A stretch of 48,784 nucleotides of DNA from Paenibacillus sp. TCA20 (GCF_000732325.1 NZ_BBIW01000023.1:1-48784); one strand, 5' to 3'; positions 21,385 through 31,058 are shown, counted from the first letter of the stretch. Translations and numbers: made by a program. Notes: generated by a model not told the origin, from the sequence alone.

Positions 21385-24296
21385 CGATCCTCCCCAATTT
21401 GCAGAATGATAGTCATCGTAACGCCGACCACGGCCAAGAAGACGCCTGTCTCAAAGATCAGAGCTGTTGTCAGCTCAACCTCCCCCAGGATCGGTATATC
21501 AAAATAATCAAACGTCTGGCTCATAAACGGAACCCCGAACAGAAAAGATCCTGCGGCTGTCGCTAGCGATATAAGTAGTCCCCATGCAATAACGTAGCGG
21601 TAGTCCACCGGAAGTATTCGCCGGAGCGTGTCTGTGTTAAACGCAATTGCCATAAGAACGAGCGCGGCCGAAGTCACGAGCCCGCTGATAAATCCGCCCC
21701 CCGGCTGATGATGTCCGGCGAAGAAGAGATACAGGGCAAAGACCAAGATAATAAATACAATGATCTTTGTACTCATCTGCAAGAATACATCATTGCTTCG
21801 CAAAGGAACGGTGTTCCAATTATCCGGCTTGACCATTCGGCTCCTATCCTTCACTTGATCCTCTTCATCCTTCTTCGGTAAAGCTTGGTGCTTCGAGCCA
21901 AGATCTCTGCCTGTCAAATTGAGATTAATCATCGAGTAGATCGCCAGGGCAGCAACACCAAGCACCATAATCTCCAGCAGCGTATCAAAGCCGCGGAAAT
22001 CAACCAACAGCACGTTGACGATATTTTTGCCCCCTGCCAGGTTATAGCTCTCCCTCGTAAAGAACTCGGAAATGGATGCGAGCTGAGGTGTTCCGCTTGC
22101 TGCCAGAGCAATCAAGGTAACCATCACACCGACTCCAATAGCAATAACCAGATTCAAAGCCTGATACTTCCTGCTTGATTTAGGCGTCAGCTCGGGAAGG
22201 TGATAGAAGCAGAGCAGGAACAGTGCGACCGATACTGTTTCAACGACCATTTGAGTCAAGGCCAGATCAGGCGCTCTGAAGAGCACAAAGAACAGAGTAA
22301 CAAGATAACCCACAGCCCCTGTCAGGATGACTGCAGATAACCTATGCTTGGCTAGCGGAATACACAAGGCGGTAATAATTAATCCTGCGAGCAAAATATT
22401 TTCATAAGCCATAAACGATTCATAGCCGCTGAAATCCCACTGTATATCGCTGGCACGCCAGAATGCATAGAAGTTCAGAATCAGCATAAAGCCGAAGATG
22501 TAGATTAAGTAGTTGCGCAGCGATCCGTTCATGTAGGTCTGAGTCCATCGCTTCGCAAATCGGTGCAGCGCTCTGAATGCTGTTGAATAAAAACGATTGA
22601 TGGTATATCTCGGGATGTATTCCTCGTATTGCGTCTTCCATCTCGGCAGGAACTTGTAGATGACTCCACCAAGAACAACTACGCCTAAGGTCATCCACAG
22701 CTCGGGTGTAAGTCCATGCCATAGATACAGATGCACATCGAAACGCTCTCCATCCGTCAGCAGAGGAGACAGAACAGAAGCCATCGCCGGTTCAATCAGC
22801 CCGCCAGATAACAGATCCGGATATACTCCTGTGATCAGCACCATCAGCGCCAGAATAGATGGCGGAATTAACATCCCTATAGGTGCTTCATGAAGCTTAT
22901 GTACCGGAATTTCAGTCTTGTTCGTTCCAAGAAAAGTCCGAAATACGATAATCATGGAATAAATAAAAGTCATTACACTGGCAATCCAGGTCAGGATAGG
23001 GAATATGATTCCCCAGGCTTCGAGATTGAATATGCCCAGCTCTGTAATTTCAAGTGTCGCTTTAAAGAACATCTCCTTACTCACAAATCCATTGAATGGC
23101 GGCAGACCTGCCATGGAGAACGTGCCAATCAGTGCAATGGAGAAGGTAATTGGCATAACGGCCATAAGTCCGCCAAGCTTTCTAATATCCCGGGTGCCTG
23201 TCTCATGGTCTACAATCCCTGCCATCATAAACAGTGATCCCTTGAACAGTGCATGGTTGAACAGATGTAATATGCCTGCCGTTGTTGCTGTCGTATATAA
23301 TAAGGATTCTGATCCGTATCCAAAGTACAGAGCTGCAGAGCCCAAGCCGAATAATGACATAATGAGCCCAAGCTGAGATATGGTTGAATACGCCAGAATG
23401 GCTTTGAGATCCGTCTTCTTAATGGCGATAAGTGAGCCATAAGCCATCGTTATGATCCCTACAAGCGAGACGAGCCAGAACCATACCACCTCACCACCAA
23501 AGACCGGAGTATAGCGAGCTACAATATAAATCCCTGCTTTGACCATTGTGGCTGAGTGCAAATAGGCACTTACCGGCGTCGGAGCCTCCATCGCATCGGG
23601 AAGCCAAATATGAAACGGGAACTGTGCAGATTTAGTAAAAGCCCCGATCAAAATGAGAATAAGCGCAGGGATGAAGAGTGAGTGATCGTCTATATAAGAG
23701 ATAGATTCAATGGTTTCTCTTATGCTGTATGAGCCGCTGATCAAGTACAGCATGATGAACCCTGTCAGCATCGCGAATCCGCCGAAGACCGTGACAAGAA
23801 ATGACTTTTGTGCACCGCGGATTGACTCTTCCTTGCTATGATGAAAAGCAATCAACAGGAAAGAGGCAATACTCGTCAGCTCCCAAAAGCCGTATAGCAC
23901 CATCATGTTGTCTGAAAGCACAACGCCAAGCATCGCTCCCATAAACAGGAGCAGATACAGGTAGAACTGATGCAATGCCTGACCACGTTCCATATAGTAA
24001 ACAGAGTATAGAACAACTAGCGTACCTATCCCTGTTATCAGCAGCGAGATTAGTAAGCTTAAGCCGTCTAAATAGACTGTAAAATAAATGCCCAGCGATG
24101 GAATCCATGGAATGGATTCATAGAATACGGAATAGTCACGCACATCAGGAATGAGGCTCAGAAAATAGGCAAACAGAATCAGCGGTACAAACAGAACCGC
24201 CCATCCCAGGTGAAAACGGTGTGACAAACCTTTCATAAATGCAATCCCAATCCCTGCCGCAATGGGAAGAAGAATAGAAATATGAAGCAGATACAC
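21381..24296 (-). CDS. mrpA: Na+/H+ antiporter subunit A fused to subunit B (MrpAB)
   Basis: A 971-aa polytopic protein. Residues 1 to about 780 are MrpA, homologous to complex I NuoL, with SPASAYLH-type motif PTPVSAYLHSATMVKAG near 230 and GLPPFNGFVSKE near 380. The final 150 residues are a complete MrpB-type domain (FAGHHQPGGGFISGLVTSAA), joined by a charged linker. B. subtilis encodes A and B separately; here one polypeptide does both. A GTG seven codons upstream is open, but GGGGG precedes the GTG at 24296 by 7 bases, giving MYLLHISILLPI as in the family. It is first in the operon. Confidence 0.93.
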   Translation of the reverse strand: MYLLHISILLPIAAGIGIAFMKGLSHRFHLGWAVLFVPLILFAYFLSLIPDVRDYSVFYESIPWIPSLGIYFTVYLDGLSLLISLLITGIGTLVVLYSVYYMERGQALHQFYLYLLLFMGAMLGVVLSDNMMVLYGFWELTSIASFLLIAFHHSKEESIRGAQKSFLVTVFGGFAMLTGFIMLYLISGSYSIRETIESISYIDDHSLFIPALILILIGAFTKSAQFPFHIWLPDAMEAPTPVSAYLHSATMVKAGIYIVARYTPVFGGEVVWFWLVSLVGIITMAYGSLIAIKKTDLKAILAYSTISQLGLIMSLFGLGSAALYFGYGSESLLYTTATTAGILHLFNHALFKGSLFMMAGIVDHETGTRDIRKLGGLMAVMPITFSIALIGTFSMAGLPPFNGFVSKEMFFKATLEITELGIFNLEAWGIIFPILTWIASVMTFIYSMIIVFRTFLGTNKTEIPVHKLHEAPIGMLIPPSILALMVLITGVYPDLLSGGLIEPAMASVLSPLLTDGERFDVHLYLWHGLTPELWMTLGVVVLGGVIYKFLPRWKTQYEEYIPRYTINRFYSTAFRALHRFAKRWTQTYMNGSLRNYLIYIFGFMLILNFYAFWRASDIQWDFSGYESFMAYENILLAGLIITALCIPLAKHRLSAVILTGAVGYLVTLFFVLFRAPDLALTQMVVETVSVALFLLCFYHLPELTPKSSRKYQALNLVIAIGVGVMVTLIALAASGTPQLASISEFFTRESYNLAGGKNIVNVLLVDFRGFDTLLEIMVLGVAALAIYSMINLNLTGRDLGSKHQALPKKDEEDQVKDRSRMVKPDNWNTVPLRSNDVFLQMSTKIIVFIILVFALYLFFAGHHQPGGGFISGLVTSAALVLMAIAFNTDTLRRILPVDYRYVIAWGLLISLATAAGSFLFGVPFMSQTFDYFDIPILGEVELTTALIFETGVFLAVVGVTMTIILQIGEDR

Positions 24297-24446
24297 AAGT
24301 ACACCCCCTAGTAGCACGAATTAGAGTTTATGTTAACCTTTACCCTTAACAGCTATGCACAGAATCTTTATCGCTATGAATAATGAATAGGACCTAGTCC
24401 CATACTGGTACATGAGGTTATTTTTGGAATGAAGGGAGTGCTCCAT

Positions 24447-26504
24447 TTGTCAGAATCTGCAGAATCCACGAAAAAGAAAACCAGCCGCACCATGAAGGTT
24501 CTGAAAGTACTAGGCATTCTGGCGCTCACGGGTATTGTGCTTACGACAGTGCTTGTCATCTATCTATATGCTACGAGCCTCCCTCTCGCAGATAATGACC
24601 GAAATTCAAGGCTGTTTGATATCAACGGTGAGGTAATCGCTACTTTCTCCTCCAGTGGGAAGGATTCGACTCCTGTGAAGCTGGATCAGATTGCTCCTGA
24701 ATTAAAAGAGGCTACCATTGCCGTCGAGGACCGCAAATTTTATGAGCATCACGGCTTTGACATTGTTGGCGTGGGACGAGCCGTTCTCGTGAACATCAAG
24801 GAGATGAGCATGGCTCAAGGCGCAAGTACACTGACACAGCAGCTTGCCCGAAATCTGTATCTCACGCATGAGAAGACCTGGTCACGAAAAATAAAAGAAG
24901 CGGTCTATACAGCCCAGCTTGAAATGAACTTTACTAAAGACGAAATTCTACAAATGTATCTGAACGAAATCTACTATGGTCACGGAGCTTATGGAATTGA
25001 AGCGGCATCTCAGCTCTATTTTGGCAAGTCGGCGGCAGAACTTTCGCTTGCGGAGAGCTCACTTCTCGCCGGTGTCCCCAAAGGACCTACTTATTACTCA
25101 CCGTACAATAATATGAAGAAAGCGAAGGACCGTCAGAAGATTGTCCTCAGCGCTATGGTCGATACAGGTGATATTACACAGAGTGAGGCAGACACCGCAT
25201 TCAACGAAATGCTGGATATCAAGCCGCAAAGTGAGCGGAAAACAAATGAAGAGGCTCCGTATTTCCGTGATTATATCCGTAATGTGGTCGTTAATGAGCT
25301 GGGGATTGATTCCTCGCGCCTGGATCACGGAGGACTTAATATATACTCGACCATTGATATGCGGATGCAAAAAACCGCTGAAGAAACCGTGGCCCGCATT
25401 ATGGACCCGGAGAGTAAGCTTCAAGTGGGCCTGGTCTCCATCGATCCGCGGGATGGATATGTAAAAGCAATGGTGGGCGGCACCAATTATCTGACCAGTC
25501 AGTATAATCATGCGCTGGCCGGTAATCGCCAGCCGGCCTCCTCCTTCAAACCGATCATGTATCTAACAGCCATTGAATCTAAGCAGCTGACCAGTGTTTC
25601 TCTATTTGAGAGCAAGCCGACCGTATTTCATTACGATAATGACCGGAAGACCTATGAGCCCAGCAATTTTGGCGAGAAATATCTCGGTTGGATTGATATG
25701 CGCAAGGCGATTGCTGTTTCGGATAATATTTATGCAGTCAATACACTGATGCAAATCGGATATGAGCCGGTCATTGCCATGGCCCACAAATTAGGGATAA
25801 CCAGCTCGCTCAGCGGAGTCCCTTCGCTTGCCCTCGGCACCTCGCCTGTGAGCGTGTTTGAAATGGCCTCGGCATACAGTGTCCTTGCCAATGAAGGACA
25901 GCGAAATGCACCGATTGCCGTGCTAAAGATTACCGATGCGGCTGATCGAATCGTGTATAAAGTTCCGGATCAGGTGCCCGAACAGGTCGTTGACCCGGCC
26001 TCAGCGTATGTGATTACCAACCTGCTGGAGAGCGTATTTGATACGGGAGGCACAGCTCACCGGGTGGCGGGCAAGCTCGCAAGGCCTGTGGCGGGCAAGA
26101 CAGGGACAACAAGCTCTGATGCCTGGATGGTTGGATATACACCTGAATTAGCAACAGCGGTGTGGGTTGGCTATGATGAAGGGAAAGAGATTACAACTAC
26201 AGAGAGCCGCAGGGCTGCTCCAATCTTCGCAGAATACACAGAGAAGGCGCTTGAGAATGTGCCTCCAAAAGTATTCCCTGTGCCGGAAGGAGTGGCCAGT
26301 GTATATATCGACCCTACGACTGGGAAGCTTGCCGGCAATTATTGCGAGAATCGCAGGCTCGAAGTATTCCTGCGCGGCACAGAGCCGGCCGAATATTGTA
26401 CCGAGCATGCTGCTGAGCCGGAACAAAACTCAACCGAGCAGGATATTGAAAGAGAACGAGATGATTCTTGGTGGGATCACTTTAAAAATTGGTGGACCAA
26501 ATAA
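24447..26504 (+). CDS. pbpG: Class A penicillin-binding protein (PbpG-like)
   Basis: Bifunctional glycosyltransferase and transpeptidase of peptidoglycan synthesis, anchored by one N-terminal helix (about 19-43). The glycosyltransferase domain has catalytic E in AVEDRKFYEHHG (E94) and QGASTLTQQLARN. The transpeptidase has SxxK (S365-K368), SDN near 420 and KTGTT near 550. It has 685 aa from the TTG at 24447, which has GGGAG at correct spacing; an ATG six codons earlier (24429) is the alternative. The neighbours ywhD, speE and speB match B. subtilis pbpG (ywhE), a sporulation-linked protein. Confidence 0.93.
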   Translation: MSESAESTKKKTSRTMKVLKVLGILALTGIVLTTVLVIYLYATSLPLADNDRNSRLFDINGEVIATFSSSGKDSTPVKLDQIAPELKEATIAVEDRKFYEHHGFDIVGVGRAVLVNIKEMSMAQGASTLTQQLARNLYLTHEKTWSRKIKEAVYTAQLEMNFTKDEILQMYLNEIYYGHGAYGIEAASQLYFGKSAAELSLAESSLLAGVPKGPTYYSPYNNMKKAKDRQKIVLSAMVDTGDITQSEADTAFNEMLDIKPQSERKTNEEAPYFRDYIRNVVVNELGIDSSRLDHGGLNIYSTIDMRMQKTAEETVARIMDPESKLQVGLVSIDPRDGYVKAMVGGTNYLTSQYNHALAGNRQPASSFKPIMYLTAIESKQLTSVSLFESKPTVFHYDNDRKTYEPSNFGEKYLGWIDMRKAIAVSDNIYAVNTLMQIGYEPVIAMAHKLGITSSLSGVPSLALGTSPVSVFEMASAYSVLANEGQRNAPIAVLKITDAADRIVYKVPDQVPEQVVDPASAYVITNLLESVFDTGGTAHRVAGKLARPVAGKTGTTSSDAWMVGYTPELATAVWVGYDEGKEITTTESRRAAPIFAEYTEKALENVPPKVFPVPEGVASVYIDPTTGKLAGNYCENRRLEVFLRGTEPAEYCTEHAAEPEQNSTEQDIERERDDSWWDHFKNWWTK

Positions 26505-26575
26505 GCCCGGAACCAGCTTATGCGTACGTGCTGGGCTGACCCCCGTGGCCCTGGGCAACGGTATGATTAAACAGC

Positions 26576-26621
26576 AAAGAACCGCAGAGCTGATACACTT
26601 CAGCCCTGCGGTTCTTTTCGT
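26576..26621. terminator. bidirectional terminator between pbpG and ywhD
   Basis: A perfect 12-bp stem AAAGAACCGCAG/CTGCGGTTCTTT with inner CTGA/TCAG pairing is flanked by TTTTCGTTTTG on the plus side and TTTGCTGTTT on the minus side. It serves the two convergent genes. Confidence 0.85.
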
Positions 26622-26635
26622 TTTGAACAATAATA

Positions 26636-27142
26636 TCAGCTCTCCAGCGCTTGCTTCAGTTCTTCTGGAGAAGCATTCCACCAGTCCTCATTATGCGCTA
26701 TAAGCAGCTTCTTCAGCGCTGCTTTGTCTTCTGGTCCCAGCTCATCCACCATGATCCGGCGCTTCATTGCATAATCCATCTTGTTCACATGATCGGCGAG
26801 AATCTTCCAGCCCCGTCTCGCTTCCGTATCAATCCACATTTCGCATGCAGTGGCGCCTGCATACAGCTGTCCTTCCGGAGTCCGATCCACTGCCACCCAT
26901 ACGAGCCACACCTGGCGGCCATTCGGCACATCTGCCTTATCCGCAGAGAATTTAATTCCCCGTTCCACTTTACTCTTCGCATGCATGGCACCAATATCAA
27001 TCTTCGCCTCTCCAGCATCAATAATAACAGGTGATAAGTTGTTCAGATCAATGGATCCTGCACCGAATCCTTTATGCTTGCTCTTGCTGCTTACAATATT
27101 CAAGGCAATTTGCTTCTTGCCGCTTTGACCGTTTTGTTCCAT
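26636..27142 (-). CDS. ywhD: YwhD family protein
   Basis: A 168-aa cytoplasmic protein of the YwhD family, function unknown. It is recognised from overall resemblance and from its place next to pbpG, the same neighbour as in B. subtilis. No catalytic motif can be named; residues 60-110 look like a beta-rich core (QVWLVWVAVDRTPEGQLY) and the C-terminus is helical. The ATG at 27140-27142 has GGAGG eight bases upstream; a TTG five codons earlier is part of that binding site and was not chosen. Confidence 0.85.
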   Translation of the reverse strand: MEQNGQSGKKQIALNIVSSKSKHKGFGAGSIDLNNLSPVIIDAGEAKIDIGAMHAKSKVERGIKFSADKADVPNGRQVWLVWVAVDRTPEGQLYAGATACEMWIDTEARRGWKILADHVNKMDYAMKRRIMVDELGPEDKAALKKLLIAHNEDWWNASPEELKQALES

Positions 27143-27244
27143 TGTTATGGCCTCCAAAAGTTGATACCAATATTTTAACTAATATTTGTCCCGTTGCAAA
27201 CATATACATGCCTTAGATGCTTGTCAACGGGAGGTATATAAAGT

Positions 27245-29227
27245 ATGACCCCAGTTCGCGCGAAAGTTATTCTATCTTCTATTATTGCTGTTTGTGTCCT
27301 AGGCGGCACACTGCTGCTCAGTCTAAGCGGCTCCCCGGATGCTCTACCTGCTCTCGCACCAAATACGGCCAAGCCTGGGGCTACTCCAGCACCTGCACCG
27401 GTACAGGATAGCGTTCAAACTCCTCGAGCTGAGGTGCTGAGCGACCGCATTGTCGAATATCACATTGACGTGCAGCTGACCGAAGAGAACACCTTAAAAG
27501 GCACCTCCATCATGACCTGGACTCATCCGGGAACCAAAACCGTAAATGAATTATATTTTCATCTATATCCTAATGCATTCTCTTCTGATCAGACAACCTT
27601 TATGAAGGAGTCCGGCGGAAAGCTTCGAGGCGACGCAATGCCGAAGGACGGCTATGGCTCCATGAAGCTTACCGAGATCAAAACAACAGAAGGATTGTCC
27701 CTATTGCATCGTATTCAGTATGTCCAGCCGGACGATGGCAATATGAATGACCGCAGTCTTGTGAAGGTTCGTCTGCCCAAGCCTGTCAAAGGGGGCGAAA
27801 GTATTACATTAAACATAGCCTTTGAAGTAGAGCTGCCTAAAATTTTTGCCCGGATGGGTACAGCCGATGATTTTGTCATGGCAGGTCAGTGGTTTCCTAA
27901 AATAAGTGTCTACGAACCTGTTGGCAGACGTAATCGGACAACCGAAGGATGGAACCTCCACCAATATCACGGGAACTCAGAATTCTATTCCGACTTCGGA
28001 ATTTACAGTGTACGGATAAAGGTCCCCGAAGATTATATCGTGGCTGCAACCGGATTCCCGACCAAGCCTTATACGAAGCAGGATGGCCAGAGGATTTACC
28101 AGTTCTATGCTGATGATGTCCATGATTTTGCCTGGGCGGCTTCACCGAATTTTATCGTAGCTGAGGAACCGTTCTCCTCGCCGAATGTTCCGGGAGTGCG
28201 CATCAAGCTGTATCTTGATCCGGCTCATGCCGATCTGAAGGATCGCTATTTTTACGCAGCCAAGTCTGCGCTCACCAATTATAGTGAATGGTACGGAAGG
28301 TACCCTTACTCTACCCTATCCATCGTTGTTCCTCCTATTGAAGCGAACGGTGCGGGAGGAATGGAGTATCCGACACTGATTACTGCCTTTGGCGCAGATG
28401 ACACCTCCCCCGGTTATGAGCTGGAGAGAACCGTCATTCACGAGATTGGCCATCAATACTTCTATGGCATGATCGCGAGCAATGAATTTGAAGAAGCTTG
28501 GCTGGATGAAGCATTCACCTCCTATGCAGAAGACCGCCTAATGGAGCAGGAATATGGACTCACTCCCAACCTCCCGCTGCAATCTGCGTCGATGAGCTCA
28601 CCGGCATCACTTACGCAGGAGGCATGGAAGTATGACTCTCATAATCACTATGCAGAGAATGTATACACAAGAGGTAAACTCGTCCTCCTCGGTATAGAAC
28701 AGCAGGTGGGGACCAAGAAGATGGATCAGATTATGGCTACCTATGCAGCCAAGTATCGATTCAAGCATCCGACGACTGCTCAATTCCAAAAGGTTGTAGA
28801 GCAGGTTACCCGCAGATCATGGGACACTTATTTTGATCAATATATTTACGGCAGCCAAATGGCTGATTTCTCCGTGGATTCCATCGCCATCAAGGAACAG
28901 GGAACGCCTGAAGAGCCAAGCTATATTTCCTCGATCCGAGTAGCTAAGAATGCAGGAGATTACTCCGAGATTCCTATCGTCTTTACGTTTGAAGATGGAC
29001 ATATGATCCGCAAGGTATGGGACGGTAAAGGTGGAGAAATCATCTACAACCTGACTTACAAGTCTCCGCTGGAGTGGGCAATGGTTGATCCCGAGTACTC
29101 TATCACACTTGAGAACAAGCATATGAACAACTACTTAAAAGCTGAAGGAGATGAAGTGTTGGAGACCCGGTTTAATATCAGTATTACCAAAGTGTTGGAG
29201 CTCTTGCTCGGAAGTCTGTCATGGTGA
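27245..29227 (+). CDS. M1 family zinc metallopeptidase, membrane-anchored or secreted
   Basis: A 660-aa gluzincin. One N-terminal hydrophobic segment (about 8-28), then an Ala/Pro-rich spacer (31-58), places the rest outside the cell. A beta-rich N-domain (about 65-320) precedes the catalytic domain with GGMEYP (371-376), zinc ligands H399 and H403 (HEIGH) and E422 (WLDEAFTSY), the M1 arrangement. These enzymes are usually aminopeptidases, but substrate is not predictable here. A GGGAGG site precedes the ATG. The next gene starts 12 bp later and is probably co-transcribed. Confidence 0.9.
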   Translation: MTPVRAKVILSSIIAVCVLGGTLLLSLSGSPDALPALAPNTAKPGATPAPAPVQDSVQTPRAEVLSDRIVEYHIDVQLTEENTLKGTSIMTWTHPGTKTVNELYFHLYPNAFSSDQTTFMKESGGKLRGDAMPKDGYGSMKLTEIKTTEGLSLLHRIQYVQPDDGNMNDRSLVKVRLPKPVKGGESITLNIAFEVELPKIFARMGTADDFVMAGQWFPKISVYEPVGRRNRTTEGWNLHQYHGNSEFYSDFGIYSVRIKVPEDYIVAATGFPTKPYTKQDGQRIYQFYADDVHDFAWAASPNFIVAEEPFSSPNVPGVRIKLYLDPAHADLKDRYFYAAKSALTNYSEWYGRYPYSTLSIVVPPIEANGAGGMEYPTLITAFGADDTSPGYELERTVIHEIGHQYFYGMIASNEFEEAWLDEAFTSYAEDRLMEQEYGLTPNLPLQSASMSSPASLTQEAWKYDSHNHYAENVYTRGKLVLLGIEQQVGTKKMDQIMATYAAKYRFKHPTTAQFQKVVEQVTRRSWDTYFDQYIYGSQMADFSVDSIAIKEQGTPEEPSYISSIRVAKNAGDYSEIPIVFTFEDGHMIRKVWDGKGGEIIYNLTYKSPLEWAMVDPEYSITLENKHMNNYLKAEGDEVLETRFNISITKVLELLLGSLSW

Positions 29228-29239
29228 GGTGTATAGCGG

Positions 29240-30061
29240 ATGAAATTTTATCTCTCCGAAGGTTTTAAATTGGTGAAGCGTCATTTTCTAATCGTTATAT
29301 TCTTGTTTCTGTACCAGCTGCTATGGGGTGTGCTTCTGTACAAGATTGTATCCTCTGCGGTCATTCCCTTGCTTATGCGCTATCCGGATCCCCCTCCTCA
29401 TGAGCTCAGCCAGATCTTGTTCTGGTTAGAGGGGCAGATCAGCTTGAGCACCAGCTCCACAGTCCATGAATATGTATGGCTGCTTGTCCTCATGTTCATT
29501 TTACGGATGCTCATTACTCCATTGATTCGGGCAGGTCTGTTCCACAGCCTTCATGAAGACGCAAGCACCAGAGGCTTCTCCTTTTTTCGAGGGACACTTA
29601 AACACTGGAAAAAGACATCTCTACTCTATCTCGTTGAGATCATATTGCTGCTGCTGCCTGCCTACTGGATCCTTCCAAAGGTGCTCCCCATTCTCATGAA
29701 TGCAGTCTACAACCAGAATCTCCTTCTGCAGGCGGCTCCTTACGTCATCTTATGGATCGTTTATGCCTACATCATCAAGCAGCTGCTCCTATATGTCCAG
29801 TTTGGACTGACAGGTAGTCGAAGCAGCCTTGGCGCCGTATGGATCTGCCTCCGTCATGCACTTCCTGTCACTGGAGTTGCCCTGACACTTAGTACGCTTG
29901 CCATTCTGCTATTCAGTGCTTTCACGGCCGTATCTCTCATATGGACAGGACTATTAGCCCTCATTCTCCAGCAGTCTTACCATCTCGTTCGATCACTGAT
30001 CAATGTATGGAAGATTAGCTCGCAATTCAGCATTTGGCGTTCCAACAGCGAAGAGACCTGA
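29240..30061 (+). CDS. hypothetical polytopic membrane protein
   Basis: A 273-aa protein of unknown family. Six or so hydrophobic segments are visible (about 15-40, 78-98, 122-148, 160-188, 202-222, 226-246) with short basic loops and a polar C-terminus. It has no recognised transporter or enzyme motif. It starts 12 bp after the M1 peptidase, which suggests that the pair work together at the membrane, but this is inference from spacing only. Confidence 0.8.
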   Translation: MKFYLSEGFKLVKRHFLIVIFLFLYQLLWGVLLYKIVSSAVIPLLMRYPDPPPHELSQILFWLEGQISLSTSSTVHEYVWLLVLMFILRMLITPLIRAGLFHSLHEDASTRGFSFFRGTLKHWKKTSLLYLVEIILLLLPAYWILPKVLPILMNAVYNQNLLLQAAPYVILWIVYAYIIKQLLLYVQFGLTGSRSSLGAVWICLRHALPVTGVALTLSTLAILLFSAFTAVSLIWTGLLALILQQSYHLVRSLINVWKISSQFSIWRSNSEET

Positions 30062-30172
30062 GCTTTTTGTCTCACTCCTATCCTGCCTCCTCTTATCAAA
30101 ATCGCATGCCAGGGCGAATATAACGCTCTCAAAGTAGAAATTAAGTCCAAACTGCCTAACGTCAAAAAAGTT

Positions 30173-30212
30173 TAAAAGTCTCGCTCTTTTCCTAGAGTGA
30201 GGCTTGTTTTTT
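30173..30212 (+). terminator. terminator after the M1 peptidase operon
   Basis: A 12-bp stem AAGTCTCGCTCT/AGAGTGAGGCTT (two wobble pairs, 6-nt loop) is followed by TGTTTTTTG. Confidence 0.85.
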
Positions 30213-30234
30213 GTAATATTTTATCAAAAAACGA

Positions 30235-30264
30235 TTGCCAAATTTACACAATCTCTGTTACAAT
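30235..30264 (+). promoter_or_regulatory. promoter of the riboswitch-NlpC gene
   Basis: -35 TTGCCA (30235-30240) and -10 TACAAT (30259-30264) are separated by 18 bp. Transcription near 30271 would give about 100 nt before the aptamer. Confidence 0.65.
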
Positions 30265-30372
30265 AGGCCCAGAACATCTAGTAACAACTTTGTAATAATT
30301 GTTGTAACTTTTATTAACTAACTAAGTACATAGTCTTACAAGAGTGAGCGACTTTCACAGGTGCACATCATT

Positions 30373-30496
30373 AGAACAGCCAAATTCCTGGCATCTGGGA
30401 AGCGGGGGAACCACTTTTATGGGTGAATTGATCTCGCAACATAAGTGATCATAGGGGAACCTTCTACCGAATCCTTAAGCTAACCTCGCAGGCATT
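30373..30496 (+). ncRNA. c-di-AMP riboswitch (ydaO-yuaA class)
   Basis: Conserved blocks of this class appear in order: GCGGGGGAACCAC (30402-30414), GGGTGAAT (30421-30428), AGGGGAACCTTCTACCGAA (30453-30471) and the signature AGCTAACCTCGCAGGC (30478-30493). The class binds cyclic di-AMP and usually turns off potassium and wall-hydrolase genes. A wall hydrolase follows directly. P1 looks short (GCC 30379-30381 with GGC 30491-30493). There is no separate terminator, and the ribosome binding site GGAAGGGG (30497-30504) follows at once; CCTTC in the aptamer (30460-30464) is complementary to GAAGG in it, so translational control is likely. Confidence 0.9.
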
Positions 30497-30515
30497 GGAA
30501 GGGGATTATTTTTTC

Positions 30516-30983
30516 TTGAAAAAGTCACTAACTGCTGCTGCACTGAGCCTTGCTATTGCTTTCTCCATCGGAACAGGTAGTGCATTCGCCGATTCCAAAA
30601 TGGACAAGGTCATTGATAACGCTAAGGGAACCGAATATAAATATGGCGGTACAACTTTGAACGGATTTGATTGCTCTGGTTTTACCATGTATGTATTTGA
30701 TAAACTCGGCATCGATCTGCCTCATCAATCTGGATCTCAATACAAAATGGGCAAGTCTGTATCCCGTTCTGAGATGAGACCTGGCGACCTTGTATTCTTT
30801 AACACAAGCGGAAATGGTGTATCCCATGTCGGCATCTTCGTAGGTGACGGTAAATTTGCACATGCTTCCTCCTCCAAAGGAGTTATTATCAGCAAGCTGA
30901 ACGAGAGCTACTATGAAAAACGTTACGTTGGTGCAAAACGTATCATGAGTACGGAAGAATACGAAACCGCTGCATTAGATTAA
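30516..30983 (+). CDS. NlpC/P60 family cell-wall endopeptidase, secreted
   Basis: A 155-aa exported cysteine peptidase that cuts peptide stems of peptidoglycan. A signal peptide (KKSLTAAALSLAIAF, cleavage after about residue 25, SAFA) is followed by a single NlpC/P60 domain with catalytic C53 (FDCSGF), H104 (VSHVGIF) and a third polar residue H116. There is no LysM or SH3 module. The start is TTG (30516-30518), 11 bases after GGAAGGGG. A TTG seven codons earlier lies inside that site and would spoil the signal peptide. Control by the c-di-AMP riboswitch matches known wall-hydrolase targets of that class. Confidence 0.92.
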   Translation: MKKSLTAAALSLAIAFSIGTGSAFADSKMDKVIDNAKGTEYKYGGTTLNGFDCSGFTMYVFDKLGIDLPHQSGSQYKMGKSVSRSEMRPGDLVFFNTSGNGVSHVGIFVGDGKFAHASSSKGVIISKLNESYYEKRYVGAKRIMSTEEYETAALD

Positions 30984-31010
30984 GCAACACTGTGCTGGAA
31001 CGAACCTTAT

Positions 31011-31058
31011 AGCCCGAAGATTAGATTACTAAATAGTAATCTATCTTCGGGCTTTTTA
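31011..31058 (+). terminator. terminator after the NlpC/P60 gene
   Basis: A 19-bp stem with one bulged base (AGCCCGAAGA... paired with ...TCTTCGGGCT, loop AAAT) is followed by TTTTTATAT. Confidence 0.92.
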
